From contig NC_092669.1 of NCBI RefSeq assembly GCF_032118995.1, forward strand, positions 10,774,335-10,838,334: 64,000 nt of DNA, given 5' to 3'. Of this stretch, positions 11,201 to 23,200 are shown one piece after another (position 1 is the first letter of the stretch; each line of letters starts with the position of its first letter). A model generated the notes under the pieces. It searched no databases, was not told the origin of the DNA, and was given only the letters and a program-made list of their open reading frames with translations. Source of the DNA: Asterias amurensis (Eukaryota; Echinodermata; Asteroidea; Forcipulatida; Asteriidae). A program made the translations under genes and the position numbers.

Positions 11201-14200
11201 TTTCTTTCCTTTCAAACAACAAGACACAATCATAAACGAGCAAGGGCATGCCATGCGGTAGGAGCAACTTTTCTATATGCTTTTATAAAAAATTACATAA
11301 AATAAACAATAATGAAAAATATAGCAACGCAAGTTTTGTAATTTATTTTGTGCCTTTGATTAGCTTCGTGACTTGAACCCAGTGTACTCATCAGGGGGAA
11401 CCCATGACATGAACTAATCAAACGCAAACTTCCCTCAGCATTGACACCAATGCATCATGGGACAGCCAATTACTTTTATTGCGTGCATGACGTGGATTCA
11501 CAGAAAGGTCGTCGTAAAATAATTATTCTCAAAGTAAAACTACAGCTAGAGCGTTCAGACATTGCTTAACTTTTGAAATGGTCCGTTAATCACTGTAACG
11601 AAGCTCACGTGATTTCAACTGAATATTTAGTTAAAATTAACCCTCCTACTGTTTGCCCACTCAATATTTTCCACTGTGGTTTTTAAGGATAGATAAACTA
11701 TGCCAGCCTGCAATATGATATCAAGTGGTGAATGCATCTGAACAGTGCATAGTCAACCCTCCTACTCTATGACTATTCAATGAGAGTATTTCAAAATCTA
11801 AAGAGTGCAAAATCAACCCCCCTTCTGTCTGACCATTCAATATCATCCACAGTGGTTTTTAATTATAAAAATAACATGCCAGTCCGAAATGGTATCATGA
11901 GAGTTGAACAAAATCTAAAGAGTGCAAAGTCAACCCTCTCACTGTATGACCATTCAATATCCAGTGGTTTTATATGATAAAAATAATATGCAAGCCTGTG
12001 ATGATAACTTGTGTTGAATGCATCTACATAGTACAAAGTCAACCCTCCTACTAACTGACCATTTAATATCCAGTGGTTTTTTATGATAAAAATAATAAGC
12101 AAGCCTGTGATGAAACCTTGTGTTGAATGCATCTACATAGTACAAGTCAACCCTCCTACTGTCTGACCATTCAATATCACCCATGAAAATAATAAGCAAG
12201 CCTGTGATGAAACCTTGTGTTGAATGCATCTACATAGTACAAGTCAACCCTCCTACTGTCTGACCATTCAATATCACCCATGAAAATAATAAGCAAGCCT
12301 GTGATGAAACCTTGTGTTGAATGCATCTACATAGTACAAGTCAACCCTCCTACTGTCTGACCATTCAATATCATCCATGAAAATAATAAGCAAGCCTGTG
12401 ACAATATCATGTGATGAATGCATCAACATAGTGAATAGTCAACCCTCCTACTGTCTGACCATTCGATATCATTCAATGTTGTGGTTTAGAAAGAAAAGTT
12501 TGAATAGTTCCGTGCACAATACTACCACCTTAACACATGCAGCTGATTGGTTTTGAATGGTGGATAATAGCACTAAACGTAGGAGGGTTAACTAAGACCA
12601 TTTAGCTTCTTATTCGCTAGCAAGAAAGTAACTGGAGGATTCTGTAGGATTACCTGGGTCTGGAAGGGGCATGTGGGGGTTCAACGTGGACCTCTACAGG
12701 TGGTGTCCTACATAGGGGTAAGGTTGTACTGGGTTAAATTTTGGGACGGCAATTGTGCGTGAAGGACGCTGGCCTTCCAAGGTTCAATTGTGACGTATTA
12801 AAGAGTCGGAGACAGAGCGCAGGCCTGATACTTCCCGGAGGCAACAAAGGCGATTGTCTCCACGCCCCTTTGTCATTGCCTTGGTGCCCTTGAAATGCTC
12901 CAGTAGAACTTGAACATTTCCTCCTTAAACAGATCCTTTACCAAGGAAAAATTGCCCTGGTGCCCTTGCCCTTTCAACAGTGAAGCATGCAGGTATGGAA
13001 GAGCAAAGGTGGCAAATAAATCTGCGACCTATTCTTGTGAGACAGAGTACAGTACCACTTCAATTGGAAAGTCTGTTGGAAACTTAAGAAGGGCCAGGGC
13101 AACGGACGTATGGCCTTCGTGTCATTCCAGGCCTTCGAAGGCGCAGAAAAGTTACGAGCCTAAGTACAAATACAAGGCCTGTTAAAAAGGGCACCTAGAC
13201 AGTGCACATTCTGAGCCCTGAACAAGGGTTGTGTAATGAACAAAGAAAAAACAAACGAACAGACAAACAGACAAACAGACATACAGACAATCAAACAAAC
13301 ACCCCAATAAACAAACGGACAAACAAACAAATGGACAAACACACAGCTTTCCTAACTTACTAATCCCTCTACTCAAAATAAATACCCATTTTGAAACGCG
13401 GCTTTGACCTACACTCCGTCTCGTTAGTTATTATAAAACTATCAAGTAATAATTAACCACTGACTGTGTAAATTTAAAATAATTATGGGTCGGACAAAGA
13501 CAAAACTTTCAACCCAAAACTATTATAAACTCAGTACAGAGTTATAAACAGGAGGAGGGGACAAAGAGTCCGCCAAAACCGTGATTTTCAAAAAGAGTCG
13601 AAAGACAGAAAGGACCCATGAACCACTAGGACTATGAATGGTATAGACCTGTATCACTATCCAGTCATATTGGTGGCGGCTCGTGGCCGAGTGGTTAAGA
13701 GCATCGGACTCAAACTTTGGTGTTTCTGATCAGCAGAGTGAGGGTTCGAGTCCCAGTCTTGACATGGTGTGTTTTGGCCGAGTGGTTAAGAGCATCAGAC
13801 TCAAACTCTGGTGTTTCTGATCAGCAGAGTGAGGGTTCGAGTCCCAGTCTTGACATGGTGTGTTGTGGCCGAGTGGTTAAGAGCATCAGACTCAAACTCT
13901 GGTGTTTCTGATCAACAGAGTGAGGGTTCGAGTCCCAGTCTTGACATGGTGTGTTGTGGCCGAGTGGTTAAGAGCATCAGACTCAAACTCTGGTGTTTCT
14001 GATCAGCAGAGTGAGGGTTCGGGTCCCAGTTTTGACAGTGTGTTGTGGCTGAGTGGTTTAGCACACTGGACTCAAGCTCTGATGTTTCTGATCAGCAGAG
14101 TGTGGGTTTGAGTCCCAGTCTTGTCATTGTGTGTTGTGGCTGAGTGATTTAGCACACTGGACTCAAGCTCTGATGTTTTTGATCAACAGAGTGTGGGTTC

Positions 14201-17200
14201 GAGTCCTGGTCTTGACATTGTGTGTTGTGGCCAAGTGGTTTTGCACACTGGACTCAAGCTCTGGTGTCTGATCCCTCATCTATAAATGATTATTTGAACT
14301 GTAACCATCATAGCGTGTCAAGGGTACAAGACCAACATGAATGGAGTAAGATACAGGTTTATACACCAGGAATTTCAAAGTCTATTTAAAGATGGCGGAA
14401 GGTAGTAGGTACAAAGGTTTGTAAACCCTCCTCTCATGAAAATTGCTCGTAGTAAGTAACAAACATTTCGAAAAGACGGATGCTTTCGTTCCCCCCCCCT
14501 CCCCCCTTTGTTCGAAGGTCATTACACTCTATGTTAAAATAAGTACAGGCTAAAAAACAAAATTTTTCTACTTCTACTGTGGTTCGATTAAGTCTATGTT
14601 ACCTTATATCATCAGAGGACTGGGTACCAGACCTGGGTGTGCTGTACATGTACATGATGGTTTGAGTTAAATTAATGTGTGTTATAATAGAAATAGTTAG
14701 TCAGGTGCCTGACACATATGAATAGGTGATGCTATGATATAATCTATGTGTACAAATCTTGTATCTCTAATATTCAAAGAAAAATATTTCACAGAAAATT
14801 TGTTCCATTACGTACTTGATAATTGGTTAGTTTTCAAACTATTTACAAACGAGAGATTTAATCCCAACCAACCCTGTATCACTCCAAGGCTTTTAAAGGC
14901 ACTGTACACGTTTGGTAATTACTCAAAATAATTATTGGCATAAAACCTCACTTGGTGACGAGTAATGGGGAGAGGTTGATGGTATAAAACATTGTGAGAA
15001 ACAGCTCCCTCCGAAGTGACGTAGTTTTTGAGAAAGAAGTAATTTTCCACGAACTTGATTTCGAGACCTCAAGCTTAGAACTTGAGGTCTCGAAATCAAC
15101 CATGTAAACGCACACAACTTCGTGTTGCAAGGGTTGTTTTTCTTTCATTATTATCTCGCAGCTTCGATGACCGATTGAGCTCAAATTTTTACAGGTTTGT
15201 TATTTTATGCATATGTTGAGATACACCAAATGTGAAGGCTAGTCTTTGACAATTACCAATAGTGTCCACTGCCTTTAAAGGCACTGTACACTAACCCTTA
15301 CTGTACACGTTTTGTCAAAGACCCGTGTTCTCACTTGGTGTATCCCATCGTAAGCATAAAATAACAAGCCTGTGAAAATTTGAGCTCAATCGGTCATCGA
15401 AATGCGAGAAAATGATGAAAGATAAAATACCCTTGTTGAACGAATTTGTGTGCTTTCAGATAGGAATAAAAGACTTCTAGCTAGAAGTCTTTTATTATTT
15501 GAGTGAGAAATTACCTCTTTTTCAAAAACTACGTTACTTCAGAGGGAGTCGTTTCCCACAATGTTTTATACTATCAACAGCTCTCCAATGCTCGTTACCA
15601 GGTCAGTTTTTAAGTTAATATCTGTTCTGAGTGATTACCAAACGTGTACTATCCCTTTAATATTTATATTTGAAATTGACACCTCAAGGGCAAAGGAAAT
15701 CTTAGTGGCTTGTTGAATTAACAATCCAGCGTTTGCAAATTACATTAAAGGTACTGGACACTTTTGGTAATATTGTCAAAGACCAGTCTTCTCACTTCGT
15801 GTAGACTGTCCCAACATTTGCATAAAATAACAAACCTGTGGAAATTTGGATTCAAATGGTTATCTAAATTGCAAGAGAATAATGAGAAGAAGAAAAACAC
15901 CTAGTTGCACAAACTTGTGTGCTTTCAGATGCTTAAGTGAGAAATTACCTCTTTCGCAAAAACTACTTTACTTAAGAGGAGAGCCATTTCTCACAATGTT
16001 TTATACTATCAACAGCTCTGCATTGCTTGATACCAAGTAAGTTTTTAAGCTGTGAATTGTTTTGAGTAATTACCAATAGTGTCCAGTACCTTTAAAGGCA
16101 GTGGACACTATTGGTAATTACTCAAAATAATTATTGGCATAAAACGTTACTTGGTAACGAGTAATGGGGAGAGGTTGATGGTATAAAACATTGTGAGAAA
16201 CGGCTCCCTCTGAAGTGACGTAATTTTTGGGAAAGGAGTAATTTTCCACGAATTTGATTTTGAGACATCAAGTTTAGAACCGGAGGTGTCATGACAAGGG
16301 TGTTTTTTCTTTCATAGTTATCTCACAACTACGACGACCAATTGTGCTCAAAATTTCACAGGTTTATTATTTTATGCATATGTTGAGATACACCAAGTGA
16401 GAAGACTGGACTTCGATAAGTACCAATAGTGACCAGTACCTTTAAGGGAACTCTCAAAAGTCGGGCATGTTCCTAGCGTAAAAGAACCCGCAGGATCGCA
16501 ACATCATGACAAAGTATCCGCGGAACGTTCCAAAAGCGGCGGGGATACTCTTGCGATCCAAAAAGAACGTTCCTACCATTCCGACTTTTGAGACGCTCCC
16601 TAAATGTTAATGCTGTTTTCTGAGACTTACGTGAAGATGATATTTAGCAAGGGAGGGTTGGTGAATTCCTCGACGCATTCCACCGTGATTATTTGCTGTA
16701 CCTGCGCTCCACCGTCTAACACATCGGCAATAGGGGGCGCTTTCACAACGAGTTGTGAGGTCAAAGGTTAAGGAATATAAAATTGTTTTTTTTAATGGTT
16801 GCTAAAAAAACAGTTAATGGTCTGATGTTTTGACCCTAGCAGAGTATGTCTCAAAGACTTTATGGGTTGCAGCACACTTTCTTACAGTATATCACGCTCA
16901 GGTCCGTCACGCAATGACGCTCATGGCAATCCAACATTATTACCCCTGGTCAATAGGCCTTAAATCATTCCTTAAACCATCTCAGCTCCCTGGGTCAATA
17001 TATACAGCCTTGTGCAACAAATGCGCTACTCGCATAAGTCACAAGAACCATCTCTGCCCTCACAGGTACCAATTTACCCCTGGGTGGAGAGAAGCAATTA
17101 TAGTGAAGTGTCTTGCTCAGGGACACAAGTGTCACGACCACGGTTCGAACCCACAATCTACTTAACAGAATCACCAAAGCTTGAACTCGGTGCTCTAATC

Positions 17201-20200
17201 CATTCGGCCACGACACCCCATAAACTTTTAAACAACAAACATGGTTAAGAGCATTGGACTCAACCACTGTGCCCAGTTTCAACAAAGATTTTTAGAAGAA
17301 AATTCCGCTTAGCAACACTCCAAGCAAGAAAAGACCGAGGTACCAGTCGCAACAATGGTAACACTCAGGCTAGTAACTTATTTATGCTGAGCAAGTCTTT
17401 GTTGTGCTAAGCAAGTTTTTGTGCTTATAGGTTTATGAAACTGGGCCCAGGTGTGTTCCAAGAAACTTAGCGGAAAAAAACTGAATTTACTCCTCAAAAG
17501 ATCACAGATTTACGTAAATCTTACACGACCAAATGATAATGATAGTAGAAAACATCCTTTGAAATATTTGTCTGAAATGTCATATTTTATGAGAAAAAAA
17601 TCAAACTAATTTCCCGCTTGGAGTTTATCGCTCATTGAACGTTTTATCACTTTTTGTTTGTTCATCGATGTCATGCAAAATATGTAATCGGTTTTTAACT
17701 ATTTTCCCAGATGGCTGACCCAGATGGCTGATCGATCTCAAAAACAAAAAGTATAAGTCTAGTTCCCTTCTCACTATATGAGTCACAGTATGTCAAAGGA
17801 TATGGGTTGAAAGCTCCCCAGGGGTGCTGACTGACGAGCTGAAGTTGGTGAATTGCATCGTGGTCTTGTTACCGAAGAACAGGACGAGTCGACAGTACAT
17901 TGATTTACTCTCTGCCTTGACCCCGATTTGGAGGAGGTCGTTCTCAAACAGAACGCCGTTGTTTTTACAAATAAACCTGCGAGGAAAAATGAAATAATAA
18001 AACTATGATATAGGTACAAACAGTAGGAACAATCATGGCCAAGCATCGAAAGCAGTCTGGTGTGGCTGATCAGTGTGGGCTAAAAAAAATAAATGGCCTA
18101 CTTCGTAACCGCTCTTAAAAATAATGGCAAAAAAAACTTTCTTAGCCAGAAGTACCGCAGCTTTTGATAGCATTAAAAACATTTTAAAGCCATTGGACCC
18201 TTTCGGTACAGAAAAAAAAAAAAAAGTTCACAGATTTACAAATAATTTACAGGGTTTACAGAAGGTAATGGTGAAAGACTTCTCTTGAAATATTAGTCCA
18301 TGAAATGCTTTACTTTTTGAGAAAACGGTAAAACAATATAAATTCTCGTTAACGAGAATTACGGATTTGTTATAAACACATGTCATGACACGGCGAAACG
18401 CGCGAAAACAGGAGTGGGTTTTCCCGTTATTTTCTCCCGGCTCCGATGTCCGATTGAGCCTAAATTTCCACAGGATTGTTATTTTATATATAAGTTGTGA
18501 TACACGAAGTGTGGGACTTGGACAATACTGTTTACCGAAAGTGTATAATGGCTTTAAGAAACATATCAGAAATGTGTTTAATCTCGAATTATTCTTCCTG
18601 CATGGCCTAAACCACCCAGAGTTTTGGTAATATTAACATCAAAAACTAAACCAAATTTTTAAATGAAATTTTTTACATTTTAGTATTATTGTATCCATCT
18701 ATATTTAAAGGGAAGGTACATGTTTGGTAATTGTCAAAGACCAGTCTACTCACTGTGTGTGTCCCATCATAAGCATAAAATAACAAGCCTGTGAAAATTT
18801 GAGCTCAATTGCTCATCGGAGTTGCGAGATAATAATGAAAAAATAAAACACCATTGTAACACGAAGTTGCATGCTTTCAGATGCTTCATTTTGAGACCTC
18901 AATTTCTATTTTTAGGTCTCGAAATCAAGTTCGTGGAAAATTACTTCTTTCTCGCAAACTATATCACTTCAGAGGGAGTCGTTTCTCACAATGTTTTATA
19001 CTACCAACCTCGTCCCATTACTCGTTACCAAGTGAGGTTTTATGCTGATTGATAGTTATTTTGAGTAATTACCAATAGTGTCCACTGCCTTTAAAGCACA
19101 CAACTTTATGTGACAAGGGTGTTTCTTCTTTCATTCTTATCTCGCAACTTTGACGACCGATTGAGCTCAAATTTTAACAGGTTTGTTATTTTATGCAAAT
19201 GTTGAGAATACACAAAGTGAGAAGACTGATCTTTGACAATTGCCAATAGTGTCCAGTGTCTTAAAAACTAAATAATTTACTCACTTGCTGAAGTTTTCCT
19301 CAGCGCCCGGTGAGAGGGCATTGGGGTCAAGAGCGGAGGTCGTCGGCACCGGGGCATCAAACATATCCAGAAGACCTCCAGCAGGGGCACCTCCGAAATT
19401 GTTAGTTGCCACGGGGCCGCCCATCGGGCCAGCGTTCATGTTCATCGAGTCAAAGAATGACTGGGCTGGTGCAGCCGGGGCGGCGTCTAGACCTAGGAGG
19501 TCAGTGGAGGGAGCAGGCTGGGCCACTGGCATGGTTGCCTGTGACACTGGGGTTATATTGTTCGGTATCTGGTAATACGGAAAGGACAAAAGAATATATC
19601 ATTATCAATGATCTTGTTAAAATTGGAAAATTCTGAAATAAATAGATGGTGTTATTTCTGTTTGGTGTAAACAACTTGAATCTCAAGGGTCAACAATTAT
19701 CTTTAGTTTCTCAGACATGCTTAAAGGCAGTGGACACTATTGGTAATTACTCCAAATAATTATTAGCATAAAACCTTTCTTGGTGACGAGTAATGGGGAG
19801 AGGTTGATGGGTTCGAGCCCCGGTGGTGACACTTGTGTCCTTAAACAAGAACGGTTGGTCCCGTGTGTTGTGTTACGCACATAAAAGAACCGAGTGCACT
19901 TATCGAAAAAGAGAAGGGGTTCGACCCAGTGTTCCTGGCTGGATTGGCAGCATATTGCACCACATCATCTTGTAAACATGGTGCTAAGGATTAGGTCTCG
20001 CTATTCAAACTTCATCCCACTCAACTTGCTGTAAATACTTGGCACTCTGTATCCAGGCGTGTTATAAATACGGTTACCCCGATGCAAATTAAACATCTCT
20101 TATATCATTGCGGTACCCGCTGCCAAAACATAGGATTCGAACTGCCTCTAGCTACCGGGCAACCTCGGTAGTCTAGTTGGTAAGACACTGTTCTAGAATT

Positions 20201-23200
20201 GCAAGGGTCGTGGGTTCGAATCCCACCCGAGTAACATGCCTGTGATATTTTTTCACAGGACTTGGGAAAGTACTGAGTATACAGTGCTAACACACATCGG
20301 TGTATGGGTAAAAAAAAAAAAAACTGAAAAAAAAGAAAAAATATTCTTTATCCCCAATGCAAATTTAACATAGGGATAAATCTATCAAACGGTTAAAAAA
20401 AGCAAAGGTGTACTTTGCCTTTTGGCCCCTAGGTTTGAGATTACGTACGTCGGTGCTGCTTTCTCCAGCCGTGTTGTTGACTTCTACTGAGATCGGCTTG
20501 TTAGGTTTTTTCTCCTCGACGACAGCTGAGGGCTTCTTCTTCTTCAGCTTGGCAAGAAGGGAAGATTCTCTCTCTGGGAATGGCGGCATCTCTTCCAGAA
20601 CGGTTGCCTTGGTTACAAAGAAATAAACAAAGGTGAGCTATTTATACTAATAATGGTTTTACACAACTTCGTGTGACAAGGGTGTTTTTGCTTTCACTAT
20701 TATCTCGCAACTTCGATGACCAATTGAGCTAGAATTGCTAAGCTTGTTATTTGATGCATATGTTGAGATACACCAAGTGAGAAGACTGGTCTTTGACAAT
20801 TACCAAAAGTGTCCAGAAAGAGAGAGAGATTTACTCACCAGTACGTCAGATGAAGTCCGTACGCTCAGGCTGAGGTATTCAACAGCTCGCTGTTGGAGCT
20901 CAGCGTCAGCATTCCGCAACTGATTATCATTCTTAAGAACCTACAACGACGACAAAAATGCAAAACATTGAAACTTGTTCATATAGATCACCAAGCTCAG
21001 CAGCAGAGTGTGGGTTCGATACCCGACACTTGTCATATCATGACACTTGTGTCCTTGAGCAAGACACTAAACCATAGTTACTTTTTAAAAAGTTGGTTTT
21101 ATTTTTAGGTTTTTTTTATGTAAGTCGCCTGACACACAAGGCCTGAAGGCCACTTCAAGGTGTGGGGACGTTGCCACCTTCTCCTAAAGCTGAAACAGGG
21201 TTACCCCTTTCGCAGTCCATACGAATGTAGGCATTCTGCTCCACCAACCAGGTTCCTAGTGGATACCCATGCCTACGGATTGTGAAGGGGGAGGGGGAGG
21301 TATTAACCCTGTTTAAGCCCCAGGAGTAGGTGGCAAACTGCCCCTAGTGGCAGTAGATTTGGGTCAATAGCACAAATCAGTTAAGTGTAGCCCTCGCCTT
21401 CAAGTGGCCGTCCGACCTTGTGAAACTACCAAGGCAATCTCTCATAAAAGAGAAAAAAAAAAAAGAAGAAAACAAAAAAAAGCAAAGACAAACTGACTTA
21501 TCAATTTGTCTTTGTTCAACCCCTAATTTGTTTTAACTTTTCACATGACCACCTTGTGAAATGAAATTTTCACAAGTTAGTTTTATAGTATACATCTACA
21601 TTTTTATGGGATTAAAACAACTGAACGTTTCAAAGGTATAGACGATGTGACCTCTGATGTCACTCGAAAACCATAACATGATTCGCCCGCATACCGCCGG
21701 GCAAAACCTTTGTGTTTTGGCAGCCAGCTAGAAAGTACACTCAATCTTACCATGACTACGGCAGAACATGAAGTGTAGAGTGTTTTTTCAACAGAGGGCG
21801 ATTTGAATGTAAACATAGGTCACATCGTCTATACTTTGCATTCAACAAAATTTTGTATTTATTTATTTTTTTGTTTTTTTATTTATTTATTTTTTTCGGG
21901 GGGGGGGGGTGTATTGGAGCTGAAATCCTAGATTACACACTTACATCTTGGATGATCTGCTTGATCTCAGGGAAAAGGTTAATGAACTTGACGTAGGTGG
22001 AGAGAAGAAGTCCTCTTGTAGGGGCGGAGCACAGATGGAACTTGGAATGGAGGAGGTTGAACTGCACCTGGGGGCTGCAGAGATTAGAACGAAAATCAGT
22101 TATTGTTTTTTAAAGGCAGTGGACACTATTGGTAACTACTCAAAACAATTTTTAGCATAAAACCTTACTTGGTTACGAGTAATGGGGAGAGGTTGGTAGT
22201 ATAAAACATTGTGAGAAACGGCTCCCTCTCAAGTGGAGTAGTTTTCAAGAAAGAAGTAATTTTCCACTAATTTGATTTTGAGACCTCAGATTTAGAACTT
22301 GAGATCTCGAAATCAAGCATTTGAAAGCACACAACTTTGTGTGACAAGGTGTTTTTTCTGTCATTATGTTTGCAACTTTGAGTTCAAATTTTCACAGGTT
22401 TGTTATTTTGGCTATTTGTGATGGTAGACTTATATTGAGGGCTTCGAGTGCTATGGTTAAAACACAACTCCCGAGTTGATTCTCATCGCATTTTATTTTC
22501 TCGAAACAAAGCTAAAGGAGAAATAGACCGCATCAGGGACCACCGAGGGAGTTGTAGGTTTTTAAACATAGCACTAGTAAAGGCAGTGAACATTTTGTAT
22601 ATGGGTATAGTACATCAGCTACTATGAGTAGAGTACATTGGTTGCCATGATTACTGTACATCATTTGAAATGGTTATAGTACATCTGTTGCATAAGCCTT
22701 GGCTTCCAGATGATGCCTCCATACTCTACTTATTTTTTTCTCAGCTCATTAAATAACTTTGTTTATTGGTTATTCGTTGAAAAAAAAAAAATTGTAGTCT
22801 GTTTTTATGAAGTATGAAAATAAATATAAGTTTGAATGAATTGGTATTGTAAATTGGTTGTATACTAAATTGTTTGCTAGAAAGCTGCGTCTCAAGGAAA
22901 CCTCAGACTTACCTTGACCTGGGGTCACCGGCGATGAGATTACCAAATTCACCTAAGATGTAACCTCCGACCTTTACCATGTTCTCATGGCAGGCTGGGG
23001 CTTGAAGAGCCTACAGGTAGAAAAACAAAACCAAGAAATTTATCGCATGTTATTTATTTGTTACTCATCCAACAGCGCAAGCACCACCAGTTCAGAGTTG
23101 GGATTTGCAAAGTGTGAAAATTCCTGAATACGGTTTGCGGGACTGGGTTCCCCCCTTGAAAAAGACTTGGAACCTTTCAGATTTGTCAATAATTCAAACC

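Larger units (their letters stand above)
16755..17803 (-). other. AP2A1: U12-type AT-AC intron in AP2A
   Basis: The intron begins ATATCCTTT, an exact match to the minor-spliceosome AT-AC 5' site. It ends with branch motif TTCCTTAAC at 16767-16775 and then CAC, with the branch A 13 nt from the intron end. Removing it joins ACC C to AA CTC and restores the conserved STQL stretch; no GT-AG choice does so. It is 1049 nt long and itself hosts a SINE-1 and a MITE-B copy. Confidence 0.93.

Noticed and set aside
13676..14277. A CRISPR array or true tRNA gene cluster
   Set aside because: Units are contiguous without unique spacers, the host is an animal, and acceptor stems do not pair.
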